The notes under the pieces: model-generated
Seen by the model: the letters and a program-made list of their open reading frames with translations, nothing else
What the model was told of the DNA's origin: nothing
Databases searched by the model: none
Assembly: GCA_949291945.1 (NCBI GenBank)
Contig: CASEXH010000005.1
Location: forward strand, 84,395-148,394
Origin: an uncultured Bacillota bacterium
Lineage (GTDB): Bacteria > Bacillota > Clostridia > Lachnospirales > Lachnospiraceae
DNA: 64,000 nucleotides
Reading direction: 5' to 3'
In this document: positions 44,975 to 53,951 of the stretch, in pieces
Layout of the letters: each line of letters opens with the position of its first letter
How positions within the stretch are numbered: position 1 is the stretch's first letter
Translations under genes and position numbers: made by a program

Positions 44975-45802
44975 TTATGTACTTATTGATATAAATTCCA
45001 GAAAGTCCTGTTTGGGGAGCAGGTAACGGAAAGCGATGACCAGACCGAACAGATCCCGTTTTCCGGAAAGATACTGATTCCCTTTTTTTGGTATATTCAG
45101 TTTCTGATGAAGCATTGTATCTGGAAAATCAATCTGGGTCCGGAAAGAATAAAGCCGCTCGTTATGTGCGCATACGTTCCGGAACAGGGTAAGGATTTTC
45201 AGGTAACGTTCCAGGTTCTTTTCATTTACGCCTGGAAAATCTTTGCTGATACCGCTTTGCAGTTGGAAGGGGAGCAAGGCGTAAAACCTGGAAATCTGTC
45301 CGTAAGTCAGGGTGTTGGTCAGCACCCATAGAGGAACGTTATGGTAAACCTTCCGTTGGTGGACAACATAATTATGTTCCGTATTTTTATTTGCCTGGTA
45401 GGATAAGATCTGGATCATGCGGGTGATATCAGCAGCATTCTTTTTTGTATGATTATAATTCCCAGGAGTGAGGTATGCGGTCTGCTGTTCGTCATGGAGA
45501 CTGCAAAAATGGTAGGAAACAAGCTGCCGGATTTTACATTCTATTTCACACAAATATTTGAAAACAAGTTCACGCAGGGAAAGATCAAACTGGTACAGGG
45601 CATAGATATCCTCAAAAGAAGTATTGTTCTGGTAAATACGGGTCATGGGATTGATGAACGGTGTTTTGTATCCTCCGATCAAGGAAAAATATCCGATATT
45701 TTTTAGGATTTCTTTTGCAGCTGCCCGGTCATGAATTTGAAGTTTTTTTTCGTTCTGCAGTTTATCAAGCTGCTGATCGTATGTAAGAAACGGTTTTGAC
45801 AA
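44975..45802 (-). CDS. Abi-family (AbiF/AbiD-like) HEPN abortive-infection protein
   Basis: 275 residues. The N terminus (LTYDQQLDKLQNEKKLQI; ILKNIGYFSLIGGYKTPF) is the Abi_2 signature. The HEPN RNase motif R-x4-H is RNVCAH at residues 208-213, followed by NERLYSFRTQ. It likely cleaves RNA when a phage infection is sensed, stopping the host cell. The start is TTG, 8 bases after GAGGGG. A promoter, a small structured RNA and a terminator lie immediately upstream on the same strand. It sits inside a region of broken mobile elements yet is intact. Confidence 0.87.
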   Translation of the reverse strand: MSKPFLTYDQQLDKLQNEKKLQIHDRAAAKEILKNIGYFSLIGGYKTPFINPMTRIYQNNTSFEDIYALYQFDLSLRELVFKYLCEIECKIRQLVSYHFCSLHDEQQTAYLTPGNYNHTKKNAADITRMIQILSYQANKNTEHNYVVHQRKVYHNVPLWVLTNTLTYGQISRFYALLPFQLQSGISKDFPGVNEKNLERYLKILTLFRNVCAHNERLYSFRTQIDFPDTMLHQKLNIPKKGNQYLSGKRDLFGLVIAFRYLLPKQDFLEFISIST

Positions 45803-45830
45803 AGATTTCCCCTCTTCCTGTTATCAGAAT

Positions 45831-45897
45831 AAAAAAAGGAGGGCCCGCAGGTCCTCCCCCGGTCTCAGTCCTCACGAGTATCTGAAACCTGATCACT
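45831..45897 (-). ncRNA. Small structured RNA upstream of the Abi gene
   Basis: Read on the minus strand. Stem 1 is GGTTTCAG / CTGAGACC (45889-45861), 8 bp with one G-U pair and a 13-nt loop. It is followed directly by a second stem, GGAGGACC / GGCCCTCC with loop TGCG (45857-45838), and a run of seven T, a typical terminator. The size is about 65 nt. Structured RNAs next to abiF genes have been described as a conserved motif and as RNA antitoxins of AbiF. Identity with that motif is my inference from position and layout. Confidence 0.75.
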
Positions 45898-45904
45898 AAG
45901 ACAG

Positions 45905-45933
45905 AGTCTAGCACGGATCCACTCAAAAGTCAA
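45905..45933 (-). promoter_or_regulatory. Strong promoter for the Abi-linked RNA
   Basis: On the minus strand: TTGACT (45933-45928), 17 bases, TAGACT (45910-45905). Transcription should start near 45897, at the 5' end of the structured RNA. Confidence 0.85.
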
Positions 45934-46061
45934 TGGCTTTTAGCAAATCCGGCGGCTTTGTCCTTTGATTATTGTATTCGAAGACAAAAGAAAATATGCA
46001 AAGATTCCGCCCGGAGTGATCCGGGTATTTTCTATATTCATTTTCAGGAGGTGGATGACAC

Positions 46062-46523
46062 ATGGCAAGCCGGATCAAGGGTATTACAGTGGAGATCGGC
46101 GGCGATACCAGCGGACTGGAAAAGTCGCTGAGTGCAGTGAACAATTCCATAAAGAAGACCCAGAGCCAGCTTCGGGATGTGAATAATCTTCTGAAACTGG
46201 ATCCGTCCAATACTATCCTTTTGGCGCAGAAGCAGGAACTTCTGCAGTCGGCCATCGGGGATACGGAAAAGAAGCTGGAAGCCCTGAAACAGGCCCAGGA
46301 GGATGTGGCGAAAGCCTTTGAGCGGGGCGACTTAGGGAAAGACCAGTACATGGCTTTCCAACGTGAAGTGGAGGAAACCCGTGGTGCGCTGAACCGGTAT
46401 AAGGCGGATCTGTCTGGTCTGCAGTCAGAGCAGGAGCGGCTGGCTTCTAATACGGAGCGTCTGAATAAGCTGTTTGCGGCTACTGGTTCCAGTGTGGATG
46501 ATCTGTCGAGGAAGAATATCTGA
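46062..46523 (+). pseudogene. Phage tail tape-measure protein, N-terminal fragment
   Basis: ITVEIGGDTSGLEKSLSAVN, then KTQSQLRDVNNLLKLDP, is the conserved N terminus of tape-measure proteins, and residues 30-140 are coiled coil. CAGGAGGTGGATGACAC precedes the ATG. Intact tape-measure proteins have many hundreds of residues; this one stops after SRKNI, so it is a remnant of a prophage of which nothing else is visible. Confidence 0.88.
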
Positions 46524-46586
46524 GAACCATTAAGCAACTGGGAAAAAACGGCCAAAACGGAAGCGGAAAATAGTAATTGAAAAAAC

Positions 46587-46637
46587 AAAGAGTTCAGATC
46601 CTACATACTGTTTTTGTATGCAGACCCTGAACTCTTT
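46587..46637. terminator. Bidirectional hairpin between the prophage remnant and the flavin reductase
   Basis: AAAGAGTTCAG pairs with CTGAACTCTTT, with an inner CATAC / GTATG stem around TGTTTTT. It serves the minus-strand flavin reductase and may mark the edge of the mobile region. Confidence 0.7.
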
Positions 46638-46670
46638 AACAATGCAAAGAATTTTAACAGATTTCCCCTA

Positions 46671-47228
46671 CTATTTCAACTCTGCCCCATCACTAAACGC
46701 ATTTCCAACTTTTTCTCCCAGCTTCAGATAAGCGTTGTTCACCGGGTCAAAGGTGATGGGCTGGAGCAGTACCGGGGAGATTTTCCCATTTTCATCTAGG
46801 ATCTTTTCGTCTGCGCTGACGTTGACGATATCTCCGATGATGTCTCCGTCTTCGGTGATCTTGACCAGCTTACATTCCAGGGTCATGGGGAATTCTTCGA
46901 TCAGGGGAGCATCCACAAATTCGCTTTTTACAGTATGGAGGCCGGCTTTTTCCAGTTTGGCAGGTTCTTTATTTCCGGATACGATTCCTACATAATCTGC
47001 TTCTTTTACATGAGCGGCGTCTGCGAAACTTACGGTGAAGGCCTGGCGGGCTTTAATATTGGCTGTGGTCTTGTGGCCTGCGCTGAGGCAGATACACACC
47101 TGGTTGGTATCGTAGATTCCTCCCCAGGCAGCGTTCATAGCATTGGCGGAGCCGTCTTCGTTATATGTGCCGATGATCAGCACCGGCAGAGGATACATCC
47201 AGGATTGTTTTCCAAAGTTCTTTCTCAT
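46671..47228 (-). CDS. Flavin reductase family protein (FMN-binding split barrel)
   Basis: About 185 residues. YPLPVLIIGTYNEDGSANAMNAAW, then GIVSGNKEPAKLEKAG, is typical of flavoredoxin-like flavin reductases that bind FMN and transfer electrons in anaerobes. I start at 47228, because AAAGGAGATATTTATA lies upstream; an in-frame ATG at 47249 lacks such a site. It appears monocistronic. Confidence 0.9.
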   Translation of the reverse strand: MRKNFGKQSWMYPLPVLIIGTYNEDGSANAMNAAWGGIYDTNQVCICLSAGHKTTANIKARQAFTVSFADAAHVKEADYVGIVSGNKEPAKLEKAGLHTVKSEFVDAPLIEEFPMTLECKLVKITEDGDIIGDIVNVSADEKILDENGKISPVLLQPITFDPVNNAYLKLGEKVGNAFSDGAELK

Positions 47229-47512
47229 TATAAATATCTCCTTTCGCATTTTGGGGTTTTAAGTATCCAAAGAGTACCTTCTTTTTGGAAGGCCCTACAT
47301 GTACTTTGGCACCTTCCATTATTATATACCTTTTGAAAAAGTTAGAAAAGTGTATATATGTCTTGTCAGAGTTTTGGATAAGCCTATATAATAGAATTGC
47401 AGACAGATGGACAATCAGGCCGGTAAAAGCGGCGGCTAATGCTTATTCGCTGCTCTGGCATGATATGAAAATAACCGAGCAGGCCTGCCGGGGGAAGAAA
47501 GGCGGCTGAAAA

Positions 47513-48304
47513 GTGGGAAAAGAAATGTATCTGAAGCTGAAAAAGCAGTTTTTTCAAAGCTGGAATTTGGAGATGTGGACAAAAGCAAAGGGAAAGTATC
47601 AGATAGGAGGAAGGATTTACCTGGGCAGATATCCCCAGGCTGATAAATCGGATATATCTCCTATCCCATGGATCATCCTGGATGTTTGGGAAGAAAGCGG
47701 GCTGCTGATTGCAAAAGAGAGCTTGATTGTATCTGCATACTGTGATGCAGGGAAATTGGAATATGATCTGAAATACCTTGAGTGGCAAAATTCTCTTGCC
47801 CGTGAAAAATGTAAAGAATTCTTTCATAAAGCATTTAACGAGAAAGAAAGAGCGCTTATACAGAAAAGAAATATAATAGATGAGGGATCCGGCAATATAT
47901 GCCGGGATTCGGTGTTCCTTTTATCAGAAAAAGAGGTGAAAGCCTACTTCCCGGATAAAGAAAGCAGAAAAGCACTGCTTTCGGGATGCGCAAGAGAACA
48001 GAAAGCTGCCGAAGGCTATTCCAGCAGAAACAAATATGCGGACTGGTGGATACTTCCCCAGTATGAAAGATGGAGCAGAACAGTAACATTCTCGTCTGGA
48101 CGCAAATCCCCCTATGTGAACATTTACCCGAAAGCAGTATTGTCTGATGGAGAAATCAGATTTCACGGGAGAATGGCCTTTTATAAGGATTTTACCATAC
48201 GTCCATGTATTCAGATAAATTTGGCGGCATATCAAAGGGCCGGAAAAATAACAGATAACACAGAAATTTTACAAAATGCTCCATGCTATTGTAAGCTGGT
48301 ATGA
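47513..48304 (+). CDS. DUF6273 domain protein
   Basis: 263 residues. GRIYLGRYPQADKSDISPIPWIILDVWEESGLLIAKESLI and the later CRDSVFLLSEKEVKAYF match my memory of DUF6273, a domain common in gut Firmicutes and their surface or phage-linked proteins. No signal peptide or membrane helix is seen here. The start is either GTG 47513 or ATG 47525; neither has a strong ribosome site. The function is unknown. Confidence 0.75.
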   Translation: MGKEMYLKLKKQFFQSWNLEMWTKAKGKYQIGGRIYLGRYPQADKSDISPIPWIILDVWEESGLLIAKESLIVSAYCDAGKLEYDLKYLEWQNSLAREKCKEFFHKAFNEKERALIQKRNIIDEGSGNICRDSVFLLSEKEVKAYFPDKESRKALLSGCAREQKAAEGYSSRNKYADWWILPQYERWSRTVTFSSGRKSPYVNIYPKAVLSDGEIRFHGRMAFYKDFTIRPCIQINLAAYQRAGKITDNTEILQNAPCYCKLV

Positions 48305-48435
48305 GAGACTTTACATTGCTAAAGAATTTATAAACAAGTATAAAATAAGTGATAAAGTCACTGACAAACTGTCAGGAATCTGGTAAAATGCAATCAGTAG
48401 CTTGAAAACAAAGGTTTCAGGAGGTCGTGATTATA

Positions 48436-48603
48436 ATGAAAATGTTATTTTATATGTTTATAAATACCAGCGCAGGAGAAGAGGTAAAGCGTGTTCTCAA
48501 TGATTTATTCCCGGGATTGATCAAAGAGCCGAAAAGAGTGCCGGTGAGAGTACCGGTACACCAGCCGGACAACGACAGAAGAAGAGATTTAAGATACAGA
48601 TAA
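48436..48603 (+). CDS. Small basic protein, 55 residues
   Basis: Starts MKMLFYMFINTSAGEEVKRV and ends with a basic tail (DNDRRRDLRYR). AGGAGG lies 10 bases upstream and a clean terminator 17 bases downstream, so it is very likely a real gene, although short. No family recognised. Confidence 0.75.
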   Translation: MKMLFYMFINTSAGEEVKRVLNDLFPGLIKEPKRVPVRVPVHQPDNDRRRDLRYR

Positions 48604-48620
48604 CAGATCAGATAAAGAAA

Positions 48621-48651
48621 AGCAGCGGAAACAAAACCGCTGCTCTTTTTT
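48621..48651 (+). terminator. Rho-independent terminator
   Basis: AGCAGCGG pairs with CCGCTGCT around 8 bases, followed by CTTTTTT. Confidence 0.92.
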
Positions 48652-48720
48652 GACTAAAACAAAAAGATTTGGAAATACATCTCCTGAATCGGATAAGAAA
48701 AAGTTTTAGGAAATAAAAAA

Positions 48721-48792
48721 GCGCGAGACGGGACTCGAACCCGCGGCCTCGACCTTGGCAAGGTCGCGCTCCACCAACTGAGCCACTCGCGC
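48721..48792 (-). tRNA. tRNA-Gly (anticodon GCC)
   Basis: The minus strand folds as a 72-nt cloverleaf: acceptor GCGCGAG / CTCGCGC, anticodon stem-loop GACCTTGCCAAGGTC with GCC in the loop, and T arm GGGTTCGAGTCCC. No encoded CCA. It is the second of two Gly tRNAs in one transcript. ORFs read through it are spurious. Confidence 0.97.
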
Positions 48793-48795
48793 ATA

Positions 48796-48866
48796 AGCGG
48801 GTGATGGGAATCGAACCCACATATCCAGCTTGGAAGGCTGGTGTTCTACCACTGAACTACACCCGC
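48796..48866 (-). tRNA. tRNA-Gly (anticodon TCC)
   Basis: A 71-nt cloverleaf on the minus strand: acceptor GCGGGTG / CACCCGC, anticodon arm CAGCCTTCCAAGCTG with TCC, and T arm GGGTTCGATTCCC. It lies 3 bases from the GCC isoacceptor, so both are processed from one transcript. Confidence 0.97.
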
Positions 48867-48905
48867 AGGTTGTTTTGTTTTTGTCTCCTGTCGAAGACAA
48901 GTGAT

Positions 48906-48934
48906 ATAATACTACATGCAAATTGAATTGTCAA
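48906..48934 (-). promoter_or_regulatory. Promoter of the tRNA-Gly pair
   Basis: On the minus strand: TTGACA, 17 bases, TATTAT, about 40 bases before the first tRNA. Confidence 0.85.
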
Positions 48935-49130
48935 CAGTTTTTTGAAAAAAATAAAAAAAAAGAATTTTAGGTGTACTTTTAAAAGAGCTGCTCCTGGAAC
49001 AGGAAGCATATCCGGCAAAAAATAAGTTGCCGGCTTCAGAAACCTGAAAATTCCGGCTCCTGAAACCGGCGGGAAAATTTTGAATAGTAAATAAGCAAAC
49101 GATACATTGACTCGCCTGTTTATTGTGATA
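48935..49130. other. Intergenic cluster of small hairpins
   Basis: No gene seen. Several small dyads follow each other: TCCTG / CAGGA (48990), CCGGC / GCCGG (49012), TTCAG / CTGAA (49035) and CCGG / CCGG (49050). They may form the 3' end of the gatD transcript or a small RNA. No clear T tract. Confidence 0.4.
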
Positions 49131-49853
49131 CTATTCCTGGTTTACAAAGCGGTGATAAATATACTGATTGGCTTCTTTCTCCTGGGTATCGTCCAGGGGA
49201 GCAAGGTCTGCACTGCCGTATTTCCGCTTCAGAGCATTGGAGAGGAGATAGTCGCAGATATGAGGATTTTTCGGAAGGAGAGGACCGTGGAGATAAGTGC
49301 CTACCACATTTTTATACAGAACACCTTCTGTTTTGTCTTCTCCGTTGTTTCCGTGACCGTACAGCACCCGGCCGAAAGGACGGTTGTCTCCGATATAGGT
49401 TCTGCCGCCGTGATTTTCAAAGCCTACGATAGGCATAGAGAAAGCTTCGTTTTCCAGGACAATGTTGTCAATAAGTCTGGGGCTGCCCTGTTCCGTATAC
49501 AGATCTACAAGAGAAAGGCCTTCAATAGTGCCCTCGTCAGTCTTGTAATAATGGCCCAGAAGCTGATAGCCTCCGCAGACGGCCAGGACCGTGCCTCCGT
49601 CTTCCACATAAGCTTTAAAGTCTTTTTGGATATTTCTCAACTGGGAACAGACGATCATCTGCTCCCGGTCAGAGCCGCCTCCCAGGAGGACAATGTCCAG
49701 TTTGGAGAAATCAATGGTGTCTTCCAGGGTAAATTCAATAGTTTCGGCCTCGATCCCTCTCCACTGGCTCCGCTTCATCATACACTGGATATTTCCACGG
49801 TCTCCGTAGAGATTTAAAAGGTCCGGATATAAATGCCCGATAGTCAGTTTCAT
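49131..49853 (-). CDS. gatD: Lipid II isoglutaminyl synthase, glutaminase subunit GatD
   Basis: 240 residues, a class I glutamine amidotransferase that frees ammonia for MurT. The nucleophile is the cysteine in TVLAVCGGYQLLGHYY (near 94), and the histidine lies in VGTYLHGPLLPKNP. The N-terminal LTIGHLYPDLLNLYGDRGN is typical of GatD/CobB-like enzymes. It overlaps murT by 4 bases. Confidence 0.93.
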   Translation of the reverse strand: MKLTIGHLYPDLLNLYGDRGNIQCMMKRSQWRGIEAETIEFTLEDTIDFSKLDIVLLGGGSDREQMIVCSQLRNIQKDFKAYVEDGGTVLAVCGGYQLLGHYYKTDEGTIEGLSLVDLYTEQGSPRLIDNIVLENEAFSMPIVGFENHGGRTYIGDNRPFGRVLYGHGNNGEDKTEGVLYKNVVGTYLHGPLLPKNPHICDYLLSNALKRKYGSADLAPLDDTQEKEANQYIYHRFVNQE

Positions 49854-51190
49854 GATCTCCTGCCCTCCATTTTTTTGAGAATATTGTGGGTGGTATATAG
49901 ACCGGTGTAGTTTACCAGCACATAGAGATTTTTAACCCCATTGTGGAGCTTCTCCGTAATGGCTTTTTCAATATCCGGTTCCAGGTCGCAGGGGATGTCC
50001 ACGTATTTCAGCCGCAGCCGCATATCCTGACAGCGGATGCCGCATACCGTAATGGAGGCGGCGTTTGCATCAGCCAGACGGTCAAAGTCTACGTCCCAGA
50101 GCCAGGAAACGTCGGTGCCGTCCTGACTGTTGTCATTGATCAGGATAATAATATCCTTGGGAGCTGTGTCGGTCATTACTGCAGAAATGTTCTGGTTAAA
50201 TCCTGCCGGATTCTTTGCCAGATTCAGCATAACTTTGGTGTCGGAAATCTGAAACAGCTCGTTCCGGCCAAACTGAGGAGTATAATCCCCAAGAACTTTA
50301 TTGAAGTTTTCCAGGGAAACCCCTGCCAGGGATGCGGCTCCATAGACGGCCAGGATATTGTAAACATTATAAAATCCCCGGTAATTGGCTTTGATATGGA
50401 AATCTCCCACATCAAAGGCAATGCCATCGGCAAGGGATATGTTGGTACCGTCAAAGTCCAGTTTGGGACGTTTAAAGCCGCAGCGGGGGCAGTAGTAGTC
50501 CCCAAGCTGGCTGTAGTGGTAAAAGTTATATTCCATTTTTTCACCGCAGCGCTTGCAGAACCGGCCTTCCCGGATCTCCCGGGTGTCCTCTTCCTGAAAT
50601 ACCTGCTGGCCTATACCGAAGGTAAAATGAGGATTTTCATTTTCCAGGGCCAGATAGGTGGATAGAGAATCGTCACCGTTGACCAGCACTTTCATTTCGG
50701 GAGCCATCTTCATGGCACGGGAAAGGAGGTCCATGGTAATGTCGATCTCTCCGTAACGGTCCAGCTGGTCCCGGAAAAGGTTGGTCAGCACCATATAGTC
50801 CGGACGGAAGTGAGGAAATACACGGACGGTAGACGCTTCGTCGATCTCAATACAGGCGTAATCAGCCTTTAGGTGCCCGGAAAGCCCTGCGGCAAGAACG
50901 AAAGCAGAGGCCACGCCGTTGAGCATATTGGAACCGGTGCGGTTGCAGACCACCTTGTATCCGTCCCCTTCCAGCATAGAAGCCAGAAGGTTATTAGTGG
51001 TAGTCTTGCCGTTTGTGCCGCAGACCACAAAGATATCTTTTTTCACTTCGCCGGCCAGCTCTTTCAAAATTGGAGGATAGATTGACAGAGCAATTTTTCC
51101 CGCCAGGGTCACACCCTGTTTTCCGGTAAGCTGACAGGCAGTTTTGATCAGCCGTGCGCCCCACACAGCCAAAAGTCTTCTGATATTCAT
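49850..51190 (-). CDS. murT: Lipid II isoglutaminyl synthase, ligase subunit MurT
   Basis: 446 residues, a Mur-ligase-like ATPase that amidates the D-glutamate of lipid II to D-isoglutamine with GatD. The P-loop is VVCGTNGKTTTNNLLA (near 57). A MurT-specific zinc ribbon is seen as CKRCGEKMEYNF and YYCPRCGFKRP (about 218-243). The C-terminal DUF1727 region contains MLNLAKNPAGFNQNI. It is the first gene of the murT-gatD operon. Confidence 0.95.
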   Translation of the reverse strand: MNIRRLLAVWGARLIKTACQLTGKQGVTLAGKIALSIYPPILKELAGEVKKDIFVVCGTNGKTTTNNLLASMLEGDGYKVVCNRTGSNMLNGVASAFVLAAGLSGHLKADYACIEIDEASTVRVFPHFRPDYMVLTNLFRDQLDRYGEIDITMDLLSRAMKMAPEMKVLVNGDDSLSTYLALENENPHFTFGIGQQVFQEEDTREIREGRFCKRCGEKMEYNFYHYSQLGDYYCPRCGFKRPKLDFDGTNISLADGIAFDVGDFHIKANYRGFYNVYNILAVYGAASLAGVSLENFNKVLGDYTPQFGRNELFQISDTKVMLNLAKNPAGFNQNISAVMTDTAPKDIIILINDNSQDGTDVSWLWDVDFDRLADANAASITVCGIRCQDMRLRLKYVDIPCDLEPDIEKAITEKLHNGVKNLYVLVNYTGLYTTHNILKKMEGRRS

Positions 51191-51454
51191 GATATTTCAT
51201 TCCTTTATCTTTGATACATCCTGTTTTTTTGTAGTATCCGCAGGAATCAGCGGAATTAACAAGAAGTTTTTCAATTCATTATTATACATAAATAAAAGAA
51301 AGAGTACAACCAAAAGAAATAATCGGAAATCATAGAAATTTAGGAAAATTATATGGAAAACTTATGTGCAGTATGCTACTATTAAATCAAGGCATCAGAG
51401 AGATGCACACGGGAAATTATATAGCTGTCAGAGCGGCTAAGAGGAGGGTGGAAC

Positions 51455-52348
51455 ATGAAATTACTCACTTATAAACTTCAGGGGGATGATAAAGAACGTC
51501 TGGGCGTCATGTGTGCCAATGCGTTTCAGAGATTTTATCCTTTAGAGACTTTCGGCCTTCATTTTCAGGATATGAATGATCTGATAGAACATATCAAGCC
51601 GGAAGAGATGGATATGCTAAGACGTTCTTTAGCTTCTGTGGAAGGGGAAACTCTGAACTATGATGAGGTTATTCACTGTGCCCCGATTCCTCATCCCCGG
51701 CAGGATATTATCTGTCTGGGAATGAATTTTAAAGACCATGGAGAAGAATCTGCCCGTTATAAAAAAGAGGCTTTTGAAAGAGACCGGGCCTATCCCGTAT
51801 ACTTTTCTAAAAGGGTAAATGAGGCAACTCCTGACGGAGGAACTATTCCTTCCTATCCGGGACTGGTAGACAGTCTGGACTATGAAGCAGAGCTGGGAGT
51901 TATTATTGGAAAGGACGCTTCTCATGTAAGTAGAGAAGATGCTTTCGACTATGTGTTTGGATATACAGTGATTAATGATGTCAGCGCAAGAAATGTCCAG
52001 ACCAGACATAAACAGTGGTATTTTGGGAAAAGTATGGATGGCTTTACACCTATGGGTCCATTTATCGTTACGGAAGATGTGGTAAAAAGGCCGCCGGTAC
52101 TTTCTGTCAAGAGCCAGGTCAACGGTGTGTTAAGGCAGCACAGCAGCACGGACCGCTTTATCTTTGATATCCCTCATGTGATCAGCGAACTGTCCAGCGG
52201 CATGGTGCTGAAAGCGGGAACCATCATTTCTATGGGAACACCTGCAGGAGTAGGTATGGGAATGATACCGCCCAGATTTCTCATGCCGGGAGATGTGGTA
52301 AAATGCGATGTGGAAGGGATCGGCATGATCACCAATGTTGTAGTATGA
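51455..52348 (+). CDS. Fumarylacetoacetate hydrolase family protein
   Basis: 297 residues. The FAH core has the metal ligands in LDYEAELGVIIGKDASHV, and YTVINDVSARNVQTRHKQW is a family signature; GTIISMGTPAGVGMGM is near the end. The family hydrolyses or decarboxylates 2-oxo or acylpyruvate compounds. No aromatic degradation genes are nearby, so the substrate is unknown. GAGGAGGGTGGAAC precedes the ATG. Confidence 0.92.
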   Translation: MKLLTYKLQGDDKERLGVMCANAFQRFYPLETFGLHFQDMNDLIEHIKPEEMDMLRRSLASVEGETLNYDEVIHCAPIPHPRQDIICLGMNFKDHGEESARYKKEAFERDRAYPVYFSKRVNEATPDGGTIPSYPGLVDSLDYEAELGVIIGKDASHVSREDAFDYVFGYTVINDVSARNVQTRHKQWYFGKSMDGFTPMGPFIVTEDVVKRPPVLSVKSQVNGVLRQHSSTDRFIFDIPHVISELSSGMVLKAGTIISMGTPAGVGMGMIPPRFLMPGDVVKCDVEGIGMITNVVV

Positions 52349-52438
52349 GAGAAAAATAAAAAAACTGTTGAAAAACAATAATAGATATGGTAAGATTGCT
52401 TTGTTGTGTAAGACAGCAGTCTTACCATATTTTTGAAA

Positions 52439-52511
<73 letters not shown>

Positions 52512-52584
52512 CTTTTTTATCCCTTAAATGTCTTTGGGAGAAAAACAAATATCTTTATCAGAAAGAAAGGCGGTATAAGGAAAA

Positions 52585-53823
52585 ATGTATTCTTGGGAAG
52601 AAATCAATCAGGTAGACTTGGAGATCGCACAGTGTATCAAAGATGAAGTAGATCGTCAGAACTCACATATCGAACTGATCGCTTCGGAAAACTGGGTAAG
52701 CAAGGCAGTTATGGCGGCTATGGGGAGCCCTCTTACCAATAAATATGCAGAAGGATATCCGGGAAAGAGATATTATGGAGGTTGCGAATGCGTAGATGAG
52801 GTAGAACGTCTTGCTATTGAAAGAGCCAAGGAACTGTTCCATTGCGAATACGTAAATGTTCAGCCTCATTCAGGAGCTCAGGCCAATATGGCAGTGTTTT
52901 TCGCCATGCTGAAGCCGGGAGATACAGTTATGGGTATGAATCTGGCTCATGGCGGTCATCTTTCCCACGGAAGTCCGGCCAACTTCTCAGGAGCATACTT
53001 TAATATTGTGCCATATGGAGTAAATGATCAGGGCGTTATTGATTATGAAGAAGTAAGACGGATCGCTTTAGAGACAAAGCCGAAATTAATTGTTGCAGGC
53101 GCCAGCGCTTACTGCCGGATCATTGACTTTAAGAAATTCCGGGAAATTGCAGATGAGGCAGGGGCTTATCTTATGGTAGATATCGCCCATATTGCCGGTT
53201 TAGTAGCGGCAGGGGTACATCCAAGCCCGATCCCCTATGCTCATGTGACAACAACTACCACCCATAAGACCTTGAGAGGACCCAGAGGCGGCATGATCAT
53301 GAGCAGCGCAGAGATCGCTAAGAAATTTAATTTTAATAAAGCAGTGTTCCCTGGTATCCAGGGGGGCCCTCTCATGCATGTGATTGCTGCAAAGGCGGTC
53401 TGCTTCAAAGAGGCTCTTACTCCCGAGTACAAAGTATACCAGGAGAATATTGTGAAGAATGCCAAGGCCCTCTGCAACGGTCTTCTGAAGAGAGGGATCA
53501 ACATTGTTTCCGGAACCACGGAAAATCATCTTATGCTGGTAGACCTTCGGGGAACGGGGATCACCGGAAAGGAAATGGAACATCTTCTTGATGAGGCCAA
53601 CATTACCTGTAACAAAAATGCGATTCCAAACGATCCTGAATCCCCCTTTATTACCAGCGGTGTCCGCCTGGGAACCGCAGCGGTAACTTCAAGAGGTATG
53701 AATGAAGAGGATATGGATCGCATCGCTGAGGCGATTTCTTTGATGGTCAAGGACAGAAACAACAAAGAAGAGGCCATGGCAATCGTAAAGGCTCTTACAG
53801 ATAAATATCCGCTGAACGCTTAA
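52585..53823 (+). CDS. glyA: Serine hydroxymethyltransferase
   Basis: 412 residues, a PLP enzyme converting serine and tetrahydrofolate to glycine and methylene-THF. The PLP lysine lies in [17 protein letters not shown] (near 229), and [18 protein letters not shown] and [17 protein letters not shown] are conserved. The length is normal. The start ATG follows AGGCGGTATAAGGAAAA. Confidence 0.97.
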   Translation: MYSWEEINQVDLEIAQCIKDEVDRQNSHIELIASENWVSKAVMAAMGSPLTNKYAEGYPGKRYYGGCECVDEVERLAIERAKELFHCEYVNVQPHSGAQANMAVFFAMLKPGDTVMGMNLAHGGHLSHGSPANFSGAYFNIVPYGVNDQGVIDYEEVRRIALETKPKLIVAGASAYCRIIDFKKFREIADEAGAYLMVDIAHIAGLVAAGVHPSPIPYAHVTTTTTHKTLRGPRGGMIMSSAEIAKKFNFNKAVFPGIQGGPLMHVIAAKAVCFKEALTPEYKVYQENIVKNAKALCNGLLKRGINIVSGTTENHLMLVDLRGTGITGKEMEHLLDEANITCNKNAIPNDPESPFITSGVRLGTAAVTSRGMNEEDMDRIAEAISLMVKDRNNKEEAMAIVKALTDKYPLNA

Positions 53824-53874
53824 ATTATGCGGTTTTTCAGATCCGGTGCTGAACATTTTCGTAAAAAATTGCCT

Positions 53875-53904
53875 TTGAAATTTATGTACTTTTTTTGATA
53901 CAAT
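53875..53904 (+). promoter_or_regulatory. Promoter of carD
   Basis: TTGAAA, 18 bases, TACAAT, about 48 bases before the chosen start. Confidence 0.65.
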
Positions 53905-53951
53905 ATAATAGATGAAGAAAGTGTATGGATTTTGAAGAAAAGAGGGAAAAA

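Noticed and set aside
48608..48921. Minus-strand ORFs of about 70 residues
   Set aside because: They read through the two tRNA-Gly genes.
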